Of a DNA stretch of 64,000 bases, positions 50,218 to 58,694 are shown one piece after another. Position numbers and translations under genes: made by a program. Source of the stretch: Pseudomonas sp. UBA6562 (GTDB lineage Bacteria; Pseudomonadota; Gammaproteobacteria; Pseudomonadales; Pseudomonadaceae). Each line of letters opens with the position of its first letter. Position 1 is the first letter of the stretch. The stretch is taken from positions 435,910-499,909 of the forward strand of contig NZ_DJJS01000007.1 in assembly GCF_002434265.1 (NCBI RefSeq), given 5' to 3'. The notes under the pieces were generated by a model. It was not told where the DNA came from. It searched no databases and saw nothing but the letters and a program-made list of their open reading frames with translations.

Positions 50218-50619
50218 TCACTTGGCGGTGATCACCGACAGCTTGGTGATACCGGCCTTTTCGATCGACGCCATGGCCCGCGCCACTTCGCCATAGTTCA
50301 CGCCGTCGTCGGCTTGCAGTTGCACACGCACGTCGGCGTTCTTTTTCTTGGCCGCCTTGAGGTTGACCTCCAGCAGGTCGGGTTGGATCTCGTCCTTGTC
50401 GACGAACAGCTTGCCCTTGCCATCGATGCTCACCACCAGCGGATCCTTCTGTTCCACAGGGGCCACCGACTCGGTCTTGGGCAGGTTGATCGGGATCGAG
50501 TTGGTCAGCAGTGGCGCTGTGACGATGAACACCACCAGCAGCACCAGCATCACATCCACCAAGGGCGTGACGTTGATTTCGCTGAGCACTTCATCGCTGT
50601 CTTGGGTAGAGAAGGCCAT
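50218..50619 (-). CDS. exbD: ExbD, TonB-system proton-channel subunit
   Basis: A 133-residue inner-membrane protein with one N-terminal helix (about 20-40) containing the essential Asp in VTPLVDVMLVLLVVFIV, then a periplasmic domain ending in a TolR/ExbD-like fold. It starts one base after the exbB stop, so the two are translationally coupled. Works with ExbB and TonB to pass proton-motive energy to the outer-membrane receptors. Confidence 0.95.
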   Translation of the reverse strand: MAFSTQDSDEVLSEINVTPLVDVMLVLLVVFIVTAPLLTNSIPINLPKTESVAPVEQKDPLVVSIDGKGKLFVDKDEIQPDLLEVNLKAAKKKNADVRVQLQADDGVNYGEVARAMASIEKAGITKLSVITAK

Positions 50620-50620
50620 G

Positions 50621-51349
<729 letters not shown>

Positions 51350-51436
51350 GTGGCGCTCTCCGGCAAGGCATGGAAGTCGTTATAGCGATGCGCCTTTGGT
51401 GAGGTAGCCCGCGTAGGGTTGTAGCGTTCGAAGGGT

Positions 51437-52252
51437 TTAGTTGAGCTTGAAGTCGATCGGCACGCTGACGTAGCCGTCCACGGGTTGGTTGCCCTGTTTG
51501 GCCGGGGCGAAGCTCCAGCGTTTGACGGCGGCCAGCGCAGCGTCGTCGAGTTGGCTGCGACCGCTGCTCTTCTGGATCTGCACGTCACCGGGCTTGCCGT
51601 TGGCCAGTACATGCACGCGCAGCAGCACGGTGCCTTCCCAGTTACGGCGCATGGCAAGGGCCGGGTATTGCGGGGCTGGGTTGTTCAGGTAACCGGCGTT
51701 GGCCGAAGCCGGGGTGACCGGTTCCGGCGCTGGGGCCGGTTTGGGCGGCGCGGGAGGTGCTGGCGCGGCGACTGGCTGTGGCGGCGCAGGCTGCACCGCG
51801 GGCTTGGGTACGGGTTTGGGCGGCGTCTTCTTGACCACCGGCTTGGGTTTGGACACAGGTTTAGGCGGCGCAGGCTTGCTCGCCAGTTCGTCCACCACGG
51901 GCGGTGGTGGTTCCTCGGGCGGCACGACCGGCTCCGGCGCAGGAGGTGGCGTTTCGACCACCGGCGGCGCCGGCTGGGAAAACTCGATGGTCATCGGCGG
52001 AATTTCCGGCGGCACCACCGGCAGCGCCGGGGTGGGCGTGCTGTTGATCCAGTAGATCACCGCGCCGTGCAACGCCAGCGCAAAAATACCGAGCAGCGCG
52101 GCCTCGCGACGGCTGAGGACACGCTTGGGCGTGGTGTGCAGCTTCGACTGGGACAACGGGCCCCGATAGACCCGGCCTAAGTCGAGCACCTCGCCGCTCG
52201 GCGCTTGGCGCCGGAACATGTCCAGTGCGCCCACTGCTTGGGCATTGGCCAT
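51437..52252 (-). CDS. tonB: TonB energy transducer of the island
   Basis: A 271-residue TonB. The start at MANAQ was chosen because AAGGAG lies eight bases upstream; a longer ORF adds 67 residues without a site. There is an unusual ~50-residue cytoplasmic N-terminus, one membrane helix (about 51-70) with the functional His at about 62, a long Pro/Lys/Glu-rich periplasmic spacer (VPPEEPPPP, KPKPVVKKTPPKPVPKP), and the C-terminal TonB fold (YPALAMRRNWEGTVLLRVHV, VDGYVSVPIDFKLN). It heads the leftward tonB-exbB-exbD-sfnR operon and is divergent from the receptor at 52825, its likely partner. Confidence 0.93.
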   Translation of the reverse strand: MANAQAVGALDMFRRQAPSGEVLDLGRVYRGPLSQSKLHTTPKRVLSRREAALLGIFALALHGAVIYWINSTPTPALPVVPPEIPPMTIEFSQPAPPVVETPPPAPEPVVPPEEPPPPVVDELASKPAPPKPVSKPKPVVKKTPPKPVPKPAVQPAPPQPVAAPAPPAPPKPAPAPEPVTPASANAGYLNNPAPQYPALAMRRNWEGTVLLRVHVLANGKPGDVQIQKSSGRSQLDDAALAAVKRWSFAPAKQGNQPVDGYVSVPIDFKLN

Positions 52253-52457
52253 TGATTGACTCCTTGGCTGTTTGACGAAACGCGAATGCAACTTGGCATC
52301 CTGAAAGGCAGGTGACGACATCACCGCATTCGACTCGAACGTGAGTAGGGAATGAAGAGCAAGAGCCGTACCAAGTTGCGTGTGCTCGAAAAGACGCGGG
52401 GTTGTAAGGGTCAGGGACAAGTAAGCATGCGCGGTGTGCCACTTTTTGTTCAAGGTG

Positions 52458-52473
52458 TGTTGCAGTGCACACA
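52458..52473. promoter_or_regulatory. Weak candidate enhancer site (TGTT-N8-CACA)
   Basis: TGTTGCAGTGCACACA matches the dyads at 29729 and 40658 in spacing, with one arm mismatch. It is about 300 bases upstream of the predicted receptor start, far but possible for a looped sigma54 enhancer. Confidence 0.25.
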
Positions 52474-52498
52474 GTGGGCGTTATGAGCGTTCAACATT

Positions 52499-52510
52499 CG
52501 GTTATAACCG
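52499..52510. promoter_or_regulatory. Perfect 12-bp palindrome CGGTTATAACCG
   Basis: A fully symmetrical site in the tonB/receptor control region. It could bind a dimeric regulator. No matching copy was seen in the other island promoters; GGGTTATATCG at 29826-29836 is only loosely similar. Confidence 0.3.
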
Positions 52511-52537
52511 TGCGCGCCTTCTAGCGCGGGGCTTAGC

Positions 52538-52567
52538 AAGTATTTTTCAAAAATTGAACTGATACTT
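52538..52567. promoter_or_regulatory. Inverted repeat AAGTAT-N18-ATACTT
   Basis: Perfect 6-bp arms enclose an AT-rich centre that itself holds TTTTTCAAAAA. It lies about 200 bases upstream of the sigma54 promoter, in the usual range for an activator or bending-protein site. Confidence 0.25.
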
Positions 52568-52742
52568 TCTGCCAAGCATAGACACTGGATATAAGGGGGG
52601 GATCGCTAGGCCGAAATGTCCAAGGTCGAAAAATAGGATAAGGCGTTTATTGCACTGTTTGTTGGCGGGCAGTTCACCAGCAAAGTGTCGGCCTTATACC
52701 TGGCCGAGGCCGGGTAAGTTGCCAAAATTGGCCAATTTCGCT

Positions 52743-52758
52743 TGGCATGAACCCTGCT
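52743..52758 (+). promoter_or_regulatory. Sigma54 promoter for the right receptor
   Basis: TGGCATGAACCCTGCT has GG and GC spaced by 12 and is nearly identical to the left receptor's promoter. The start would be near 52769, giving a leader of about 56 bases. Confidence 0.8.
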
Positions 52759-52824
52759 TAGTTGCCTGCGCATTCAGAACTTATAACTAGGCGTGCAGAC
52801 GTTTCATCATGGGGAGTAGGCGAA

Positions 52825-54945
52825 GTGAAGGTGCAACCGTTCGATAGACAGTCTCGACGACGAGACGCCCTGGCCACCGCTTCGAGCTTGGGGCTGTTGC
52901 TGATGGCGGTACAGGGCGCTGCGATGGCCGCCGACCAAGGCACCACCCAGGCCCCAAGGCTGGCCACGGTCACCGTGACCGGCGCCGAGGCCCGCGAGGC
53001 ACAGAAAGCCGAAAGACAACTGGCCAAGGTGCCAGGCAAAACGGCGGTCATCGACAACAAGGACGTGGAGAAGGGCCGTGCTTCCAATGCCGAAGACGTA
53101 CTGGCGCTACAGCCGGGCGTCTTCGCCCAGGCCACCAGCGGCTCGGGCGCCAACAAGATCTCGATCCGCGGTTCGGGCCTCAACAGCTTCTACCAGGGCT
53201 ATGTGCTGGGCATCAAATTCCTCTACGACGGTTTGCCGCTGACCGGCCCCGGCGGCACCCAGGAAGACATGTTGGACATGGCGGCGGTGGATCACACCGA
53301 AGTGCTCTACGGTGCCAATGCCTTCAACTACGCGGCGCTCTCACTGGGTGGGGCGATCAATTTCGTCAGCAAGACCGGCCGTACCGATCCCGGCAACTAT
53401 GCGCGCTTTGAGGCCGGCAGCTTCGGTTACCGCAAGCAAGTGCTGAGCACCGGTGGTGTGGTCGGCGACGCCGACTACTATGTCAGCGTCAACCACAACG
53501 AGCGCGATGGCTACCAGCACAACACGCCCAACGAAGGGCAGGGGGTCGCCGCCAATTTCGGCTACGTGTTCAGCCCGAAACTGCAGACGCGGTTCTTCCT
53601 GCGTTACCGCGAGGAAACCCTGACCCAGGGCAACACCCTGACCAAATACCAGCTCAAACACGACCCCCGAAGCAACGCCGTGCCGTTCGGCCGCAAGAAG
53701 GACGGTTCGACCCTGTTGGGCAGCAAGACCCTCTACACCTTCGACGACGACGCCAAACTGGAAATCGGCTTGGGCTACAACGACTATCCGTTGTTGAACG
53801 GCTGGCGTTATTCGGCGACGCCTCAACAGTGGCGCTCCAAGGACATCAACCTGACCCTGCGCTATCAGCGCCAGGGCGACACCTTCCTAGGGCTGCCCAG
53901 CGACAGCACGGTGGCTTTCAGCACTACGCGCGCGTACCTGGCCGACGTGGACTCGCATTTCCGCAGCACCGGGCGCAAACAGCAGGAAACCGATTACACC
54001 GGCTCGCGCGACACCGTCTTCTCCTTGGGCAACGAGTTGCAGTTGACCGATGACCTGTGGCTGTCCAGCGGCCTGTCGTTCATCGAAATCCGCCGACGGG
54101 CCGACATCCAATATTCCAGCAGTACCAACACGACCGCATTCGCCAGTGGGGTCGATTACCAAGAGCACGACATCGCGCCACGCATCGGCCTGCGCTACCA
54201 GCTGACCCCGGCGTTCGAGCTGTTCGGCAACGTCAGCCGCTCGGTCGATCCGCCGGTGACCTGGCAGTTGGGCAGCACCGGCACGCCGTACATCCGCGAC
54301 GTGCGTCCGCAGAAAGCCAATACGGTGGAGTTCGGTATCCGTGGCGGACAGGGTATCTTCGACGGCAGCCTGACGCTGTATCGATCCTGGGTCCAGAAAG
54401 AGCTGTTGTCGGTGGTGGTACGTCAGGCCAGCGCCACGCAAGACCAGCTGGTCGCGACATCCAACGGCAGCTCGACCCTGCACCAAGGCCTAGAAGCCGG
54501 TCTCAATGCGCTGTTGTGGGACGGCCCCGAAGGCGACACCGTGACGTTACGGCAGGCCTACACCTATAACGACTTCCACTATCGCCATGACGCGACCTTC
54601 GGCGACAACGAGCTGCCCAGTCTACCGCGCCAGGTGTATCAAGCCGAGCTGGAGTATCGGCAGGCCAGCGGCTTCTATGCGCAGCTCAACGCGCGTGCGG
54701 CGTCCAGCTACTACGTGGATTTCGCCAACAGCTGGAGCGCGCCGTCCTATACGTTGTGGGGCGTCAAATTCGGCTATCAGGCGCCGAGCGAGAAGTGGGA
54801 GGTGTTCGTCGACGCGCGCAACCTGACCAACGAACGCTATGCCACCGTGTCCAACACCGCGTACGACGCCAAGGGGCAGGATTCTGCGAACTTCTATCCT
54901 GGAGATCCGATAAACGTCACCACCGGGGTGGCGTTCCGGTTCTGA
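52825..54945 (+). CDS. TonB-dependent outer-membrane receptor, sulfur-poor (island right edge)
   Basis: A 706-residue receptor. The GTG start is supported by GGGGAG eight bases upstream and by the signal peptide that follows (QSRRRDALATASSLGLLLMA..., cleavage near AMA-AD); a longer ORF from a TTG adds 21 residues and begins before the predicted transcription start. The arginines before the hydrophobic stretch vaguely recall a Tat signal, but Sec export is usual for the family. A TonB-box-like ATVTV, the plug (IRGSG, GLPLTGPGG) and a barrel ending in Phe are visible. It is paralogous to the receptor at 27394. After signal removal only two Met and no Cys remain. Expected substrate: the compound handled by the island. 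Confidence 0.9.
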   Translation: MKVQPFDRQSRRRDALATASSLGLLLMAVQGAAMAADQGTTQAPRLATVTVTGAEAREAQKAERQLAKVPGKTAVIDNKDVEKGRASNAEDVLALQPGVFAQATSGSGANKISIRGSGLNSFYQGYVLGIKFLYDGLPLTGPGGTQEDMLDMAAVDHTEVLYGANAFNYAALSLGGAINFVSKTGRTDPGNYARFEAGSFGYRKQVLSTGGVVGDADYYVSVNHNERDGYQHNTPNEGQGVAANFGYVFSPKLQTRFFLRYREETLTQGNTLTKYQLKHDPRSNAVPFGRKKDGSTLLGSKTLYTFDDDAKLEIGLGYNDYPLLNGWRYSATPQQWRSKDINLTLRYQRQGDTFLGLPSDSTVAFSTTRAYLADVDSHFRSTGRKQQETDYTGSRDTVFSLGNELQLTDDLWLSSGLSFIEIRRRADIQYSSSTNTTAFASGVDYQEHDIAPRIGLRYQLTPAFELFGNVSRSVDPPVTWQLGSTGTPYIRDVRPQKANTVEFGIRGGQGIFDGSLTLYRSWVQKELLSVVVRQASATQDQLVATSNGSSTLHQGLEAGLNALLWDGPEGDTVTLRQAYTYNDFHYRHDATFGDNELPSLPRQVYQAELEYRQASGFYAQLNARAASSYYVDFANSWSAPSYTLWGVKFGYQAPSEKWEVFVDARNLTNERYATVSNTAYDAKGQDSANFYPGDPINVTTGVAFRF

Positions 54946-54954
54946 TCGGGGGAG

Positions 54955-54987
54955 CTTCGGTCATCGTGTTCGAGGCGACGACCGAGG
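54955..54987. terminator. Hairpin between convergent receptor and phosphatase genes
   Basis: CTTCGGTCATCG and CGACGACCGAGG can form a 12-position stem with one mismatch and a 9-base loop in the 55-base gap between converging genes. It has no T-run, but its position fits a bidirectional terminator. Confidence 0.45.
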
Positions 54988-55000
54988 CCCCGCGGACCCA

Positions 55001-56002
55001 TCAGCCCAGTAAACGACGCAGGAGCCCTTCGATCTGGGTGTTTTCATGCTGTGCACACAGCGCATCGAGCTTCACACGTCGCCGTTCACCACTCGCCAAG
55101 CTCAGCCCATGCAGCGCGTTGACCAGTTGTTGCTGCTGTTCGATACCTTCGTGAACGTCTTGCCACATCGCATTGACCTTCTTGGCCATGAGTTCCAGCT
55201 CGGTGGCCAGGGCCTGGGAGTCGGGTAGGGCGTTACCGCTCACCAGCGATTGGAGCGCCCCGGCACGTTGTTCGAGCGACCGCAGTTGTTCGCCCAAGCA
55301 TTCGGCCTGCTCGATCGAGGCAGCGACGCCGTCGACGAAAATTCGGTCTTCTCGAACGTCGAAAATGGCCAGTGGGCCCTCGGCGCCACCGTTGATGTCC
55401 AGCGCCAACACATTGCCCAGCCTGAGCGGCTGTGGCGTCCAGGTATGGCCGACGCACACGCGCCATACACCCGGTACGCCACCACGGTGATGCCCGATGA
55501 TTCGCTCTCGGCCCCACAAGGCGATCTCCTCGAATTCGGGGTTTTCGAGTTGCTGCACGAAGGCGGGCCAAGCCATGTCAGCCGGCACATCGGCATGGAC
55601 GACCCCAACGACGCCTCGATCCGACTCGATTTCTATGGCGATCGGCAAGCTTTTGAGCTTGCCGATGATCATCGCCTTGGACTCGTCGGCGATGGTCATC
55701 CACCAGCCGGCGCCATGGGCCGAATAGCGTCCTTCGGAATCGGCTTCATAGGCGTCGATCAGCATTCGCTCGTGGTTGCCCTGGACGCAGAAGAACCAGG
55801 GCTCGCCGAGCAGCTTCAGGCCATCCAGTACGCCACGGCCACGGTCGATCAGATCGCCTACGGCGATCAGCCGGTCCTTGGTCTTGTCGAAGCCGAGTGC
55901 GTGGAGCGCGCGGTGGAGATCGGTGGTTTTGAAATGGATGTCGCCGACGACGAAGTCGCGACCATGGGGGTTTTTGGGGAGCTGGAGGACGTTGGGACGC
56001 AT
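55001..56002 (-). CDS. PrpA/PrpB-like metallophosphatase with C-terminal helical tail
   Basis: A 333-residue calcineurin-like phosphoesterase of the bacterial Ser/Thr phosphatase group. Metal-binding motifs are GDIHF (residues ~21), GDLIDRG (~49), GNHER (~75) and, later, VGHTW. Residues 1-220 form the catalytic domain, about the length of phage-lambda-type phosphatases. The remaining ~110 residues are rich in Glu, Gln and Leu and look helical, possibly coiled coil, and are not part of the core family. The ATG is preceded by only a weak site. It is a single gene, convergent with the receptor and unrelated to the island by sequence. Confidence 0.85.
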   Translation of the reverse strand: MRPNVLQLPKNPHGRDFVVGDIHFKTTDLHRALHALGFDKTKDRLIAVGDLIDRGRGVLDGLKLLGEPWFFCVQGNHERMLIDAYEADSEGRYSAHGAGWWMTIADESKAMIIGKLKSLPIAIEIESDRGVVGVVHADVPADMAWPAFVQQLENPEFEEIALWGRERIIGHHRGGVPGVWRVCVGHTWTPQPLRLGNVLALDINGGAEGPLAIFDVREDRIFVDGVAASIEQAECLGEQLRSLEQRAGALQSLVSGNALPDSQALATELELMAKKVNAMWQDVHEGIEQQQQLVNALHGLSLASGERRRVKLDALCAQHENTQIEGLLRRLLG

Positions 56003-56053
56003 GGGTAAGGGTGTGGCTCCGTGCTCGGGTGGAGGCTGTCTATTTTCCGCTTT

Positions 56054-56257
56054 TTAGGCGTAAACGTCGATGAAAAATGCCGTTTCGGCAACCAATCCCC
56101 GTGACGCTTTGGCACACGAATACCAAGGCTTCTTCATTGGATAATGCGCTTGTAGAACCGTAGCGGCATCGCGCTTGCTAGCGGCGTCGAAGAACGTGGC
56201 ATAGGTGGGGTCCGTTAGGTGATCGACCGCCCTGGACAGAGGCTGCTTGCCGCCCAT
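56054..56257 (-). CDS. Small hypothetical protein (doubtful)
   Basis: A possible 67-residue protein starting MGGKQPLSRAVDHL, with GGAG about 11 bases upstream. It contains a conserved-looking stretch (DPTYATFFDAASKRDAATVL) and no signal peptide or membrane helix. I do not recognise it. Codon use is less GC-biased than neighbouring genes, so it may be a recent arrival or not a gene. Confidence 0.3.
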   Translation of the reverse strand: MGGKQPLSRAVDHLTDPTYATFFDAASKRDAATVLQAHYPMKKPWYSCAKASRGLVAETAFFIDVYA

Positions 56258-56744
56258 AAGGCCTGACTCCGAGCTATCGCTGTGCAGACTACCGGTACGC
56301 TGAGTGGGCACCACGACTTTCCGGCGCTGAACACCTAGGAAAAAACCTACACACTTCGCAGTTAAAGGCTATTCTCCCGCCTGAACGCTCGACACGAGCG
56401 CTCATCACTTGGAAGGGCGACCGTTCGGCGCGCCCGGCGCGAGTGGCATGGACATCTGCCCAGATAGCGGCAGACAGGAGCACAGGATGTTCGCTCAACC
56501 TCTGGTGATACCTCGATGCAACGCGTGGGTGCCGTGTTCAGCGGTTCCTGTGCTTTGTGTCGCCCCTACCGCACCCCTAGGACGTCTGCATAACCGTACC
56601 GAGTGCTGAACGCGCGCCTGCGTGTCGCGTCGAGCCTGCAATGAAAACGTTTCATCACCCGATTCACGGAAACATCGGTGTCACGCGGCTGCGTATTGAA
56701 ATAACGGTCTGCCTCTGCAACTTGCCTAAAGGAATCTGCGCAAG
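56258..56744. other. Gene-free stretch before the tail-collar-like gene
   Basis: No convincing gene, RNA or repeat is seen in these 487 bases, which are more AT-rich than the rest. The promoter of the following gene presumably lies here; TTGAAATAACGG near 56694 is a possible but unsupported -35 region. Confidence 0.5.
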
Positions 56745-57602
56745 ATGAAATGCCCATTGCCCACATCAGTTTCTGTGTTAACGCTGGCCACCGCTTTCGG
56801 CTTACTGGCCTGGAGCCCCTCGAGTGTTGCCTGTACGCCCGAACCCTTCATCGCCAGCGTGTGTGTCATGGCGTTTCCAGGCGGGACCAGCTACATGCAG
56901 GGTTTCGCTGGCAACCAGTATCTGCAGGCCGCCGGGCAGGCGCTTAGCGTCAGCCAATACACCCCCCTCTTCGCGCTGATCGGTACGACCTATGGCGGCG
57001 ATGGACGCACCACCTTCAACCTGCCCGATTTGCGCGGTAAGGTCATCGTCGGCTTCGACGCCCGTTCCAGCCAACTGCCGGTCGGCGCGACGGGGGGCGC
57101 CATGTCCGTCAAGCTGAGCATCGCGCAACTGCCTGCACATGCGATGACGCTGGACAAATTGCCGGTATCGATGAGCACCGTGACCGCCACCACCACGCTG
57201 GCCAGCCTCAGCGCCACCGCCAACCTGTCGGGCGTGACGCTGGCTGGGCCGGCCAGCGGTCTGCAGCTCAAAGGCTCCTCCACCGGTGGGGTAGGTACGG
57301 CGGGTGGCAATTTGCTGGGCAAGAGTGGCGGTGCGCAGGGCAACCTCTACAGCACCGGGGCGCCTGACGTGACGCTCAACGCTGCGTCCATCTCGGGCAA
57401 TCTGTCCATGCAGGTGAACAACGGCATCACCGCCCCGGTGACTGTGACAGGCAACGCCACCACCACCCTGAGCGGCAATGCCCTGGTGTCTGGCACCTCC
57501 AGCACGATCGGAGGCGGTGCCGAGGTGCCGACCATGCCGCCTTATCTGGTGATGCCGTATTTCATCGCCGTCAACGGCTTCTATCCGAGCCCCAACAACT
57601 AG
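56745..57602 (+). CDS. Secreted tail-collar-domain protein
   Basis: A 285-residue protein with a Sec signal (about residues 1-29, SSVAC). Two Cys (ACTPEPFIASVC) near the mature N-terminus could pair or serve another role. The collar domain follows: GTSYMQGFAGNQYLQAAGQALSVSQYTPLFALIGTTYGGDGRTTFNLPDLRGKV is the classical phage tail collar/microcystin-dependent-protein signature. The C-terminal half is rich in Thr, Ser, Gly and Asn. It ends PPYLVMPYFIAVNGFYP, the usual collar ending. AAGGA lies 13 bases before the ATG. No phage genes surround it, so it is a stand-alone bacterial member. The function is unknown, probably extracellular or surface. Confidence 0.85.
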   Translation: MKCPLPTSVSVLTLATAFGLLAWSPSSVACTPEPFIASVCVMAFPGGTSYMQGFAGNQYLQAAGQALSVSQYTPLFALIGTTYGGDGRTTFNLPDLRGKVIVGFDARSSQLPVGATGGAMSVKLSIAQLPAHAMTLDKLPVSMSTVTATTTLASLSATANLSGVTLAGPASGLQLKGSSTGGVGTAGGNLLGKSGGAQGNLYSTGAPDVTLNAASISGNLSMQVNNGITAPVTVTGNATTTLSGNALVSGTSSTIGGGAEVPTMPPYLVMPYFIAVNGFYPSPNN

Positions 57603-57612
57603 CCTTGAGACC

Positions 57613-57642
57613 GGCCGGGACGCGTTTTTGCGCGCCCCGGCC
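57613..57642 (+). other. GC-rich hairpin between collar and Sel1 genes
   Basis: GGCCGGGACGCG and CGCGCCCCGGCC can pair (one mismatch) around a TTTTTG loop. No T-tail follows. It may be an attenuator or mRNA stabiliser between the two genes. Confidence 0.4.
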
Positions 57643-57665
57643 CGAGTCCCAGACAAGGAGCCGTC

Positions 57666-58646
57666 GTGCGTCCGACCCTTATGTTGTTTTTGCTGTTGAG
57701 CATGGGCGCAAACGCAGCGGCGATCCCTTCCCACGTGCGCGACTTGCGTCAGGGCCTTGAGCGTGCAGATCAGGCCTTGGCCGAACGCAACTTCGAGGTG
57801 GCTTTTCAAGAATACCAACGGCACGCCGCTAGCAATGGACTTGCCCAGTTTTCCTTGGGCCTGATGGAGCGGGGCGGTTGGGGTCGGTTGCCCGATCCCG
57901 CAGCGGCCTGTCGTTGGTTCGGTCGTGCGGCGCACGCCTCGATCCCGGCAGCGCAACAGTTCTATGGTGATTGCAACGCCCAGGGCATTGGAATGCCAGT
58001 GGACGGCCAGGCCGCCGTGAAGTGGTACCAGGCGGCCGTGGACGGTGGGCTCGTTGCGGCGGCGTGTGCAGCCGGCGAGCTGTACATCGCAGGCCGCTCG
58101 GTCGCCAAGGATGTGCCCAGGGGCCTGGCCCTGTGCACCTTGACGGCCCAGGCCCAGTCGACGCCAGCGATGATGGCCCTGGCCAACTACTATCGTGAAG
58201 GTAGCGCAGTCCCGCAAAACCTGGGGTTGGCCAGATTCTGGTACGAACAGGCGGCCGAACGGCATGTCCTCGAGGCGCAATTCCAGCTCGGCGTGATGCA
58301 GAGCGAGGGGGTGGGCGGTGACGCCGATCCGCAAAAGGCCAGGTTCTGGTTGGAGCACGCGGCGGGAGAGGGATATGCCCCGGCCTATCTGGCCACGGCC
58401 ATCGTCTACGCCAACGCGCCGCTCGATCCGCAAACCGGGGCCCTCACGCCCCAGGACTTGGCCAAGGTGTACATGTGGAACAGCGCCGCGAAGTCTGCGC
58501 CGCACACGCGCCAGCAACTGGCCGAAATCGAACGTATCGAACACTTGGTGCTGGCCGTCATGCCGGCGCAATGGCAACCAGCGCTCGACCGTCGCGTGGC
58601 GGAGCACCTGGCCGCTTTCAGCAGACCCGAGGCGAACCGACGGTAA
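57666..58646 (+). CDS. Periplasmic Sel1-repeat protein
   Basis: A 326-residue protein with GTG start after AAGGAG, a short signal peptide (MLFLLLSMGANAAA, residues 5-18) and several Sel1-like TPR repeats: AQFSLGLMERGG, ACRWFGRAAHASIPAAQQFYGDCNAQGIG, AVKWYQAAVDGG, ALANYYREGSAVPQNLGLARFWYEQAAERHVLEAQFQLGVMQSEG, and ARFWLEHAAGEGYAPAYLATAI. Such repeats mediate protein-protein contacts. It lies 63 bases after the collar gene and 48 before the exoprotein gene, so all three may be co-transcribed and the Sel1 protein may assist or regulate the exoprotein (inference). Confidence 0.87.
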   Translation: MRPTLMLFLLLSMGANAAAIPSHVRDLRQGLERADQALAERNFEVAFQEYQRHAASNGLAQFSLGLMERGGWGRLPDPAAACRWFGRAAHASIPAAQQFYGDCNAQGIGMPVDGQAAVKWYQAAVDGGLVAAACAAGELYIAGRSVAKDVPRGLALCTLTAQAQSTPAMMALANYYREGSAVPQNLGLARFWYEQAAERHVLEAQFQLGVMQSEGVGGDADPQKARFWLEHAAGEGYAPAYLATAIVYANAPLDPQTGALTPQDLAKVYMWNSAAKSAPHTRQQLAEIERIEHLVLAVMPAQWQPALDRRVAEHLAAFSRPEANRR

Positions 58647-58694
58647 GCCCCGACGTACAACAATCAGCGCTCGCACGCGCATGGGATATCGACC

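Larger units (their letters stand above)
52253..52824. other. Divergent control region between tonB and the right receptor
   Basis: A 572-base gene-free, AT-richer stretch. It contains a rightward sigma54 promoter (52743-52758), a TGTT-N8-CACA element, a perfect CGGTTATAACCG palindrome and an AAGTAT/ATACTT inverted repeat. No convincing sigma54 site pointing toward tonB was found, and no clear sigma70 promoter could be chosen. A small ORF spanning the upstream part of tonB lacks a ribosome site. Confidence 0.65.

Noticed and set aside
52253..52500. A leftward sigma54 promoter for tonB
   Set aside because: No minus-strand site with both doublets at the right spacing was found.
52795..56660. 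Shared 11-mer ACGTTTCATCA near 52797 and 56645 as a common operator
   Set aside because: It lies in unrelated positions relative to its genes, has no symmetry, and may be chance.
56745..57602. Tail-collar gene as evidence of a prophage
   Set aside because: No integrase, capsid, terminase or lysis genes nearby, and the protein has a Sec signal.
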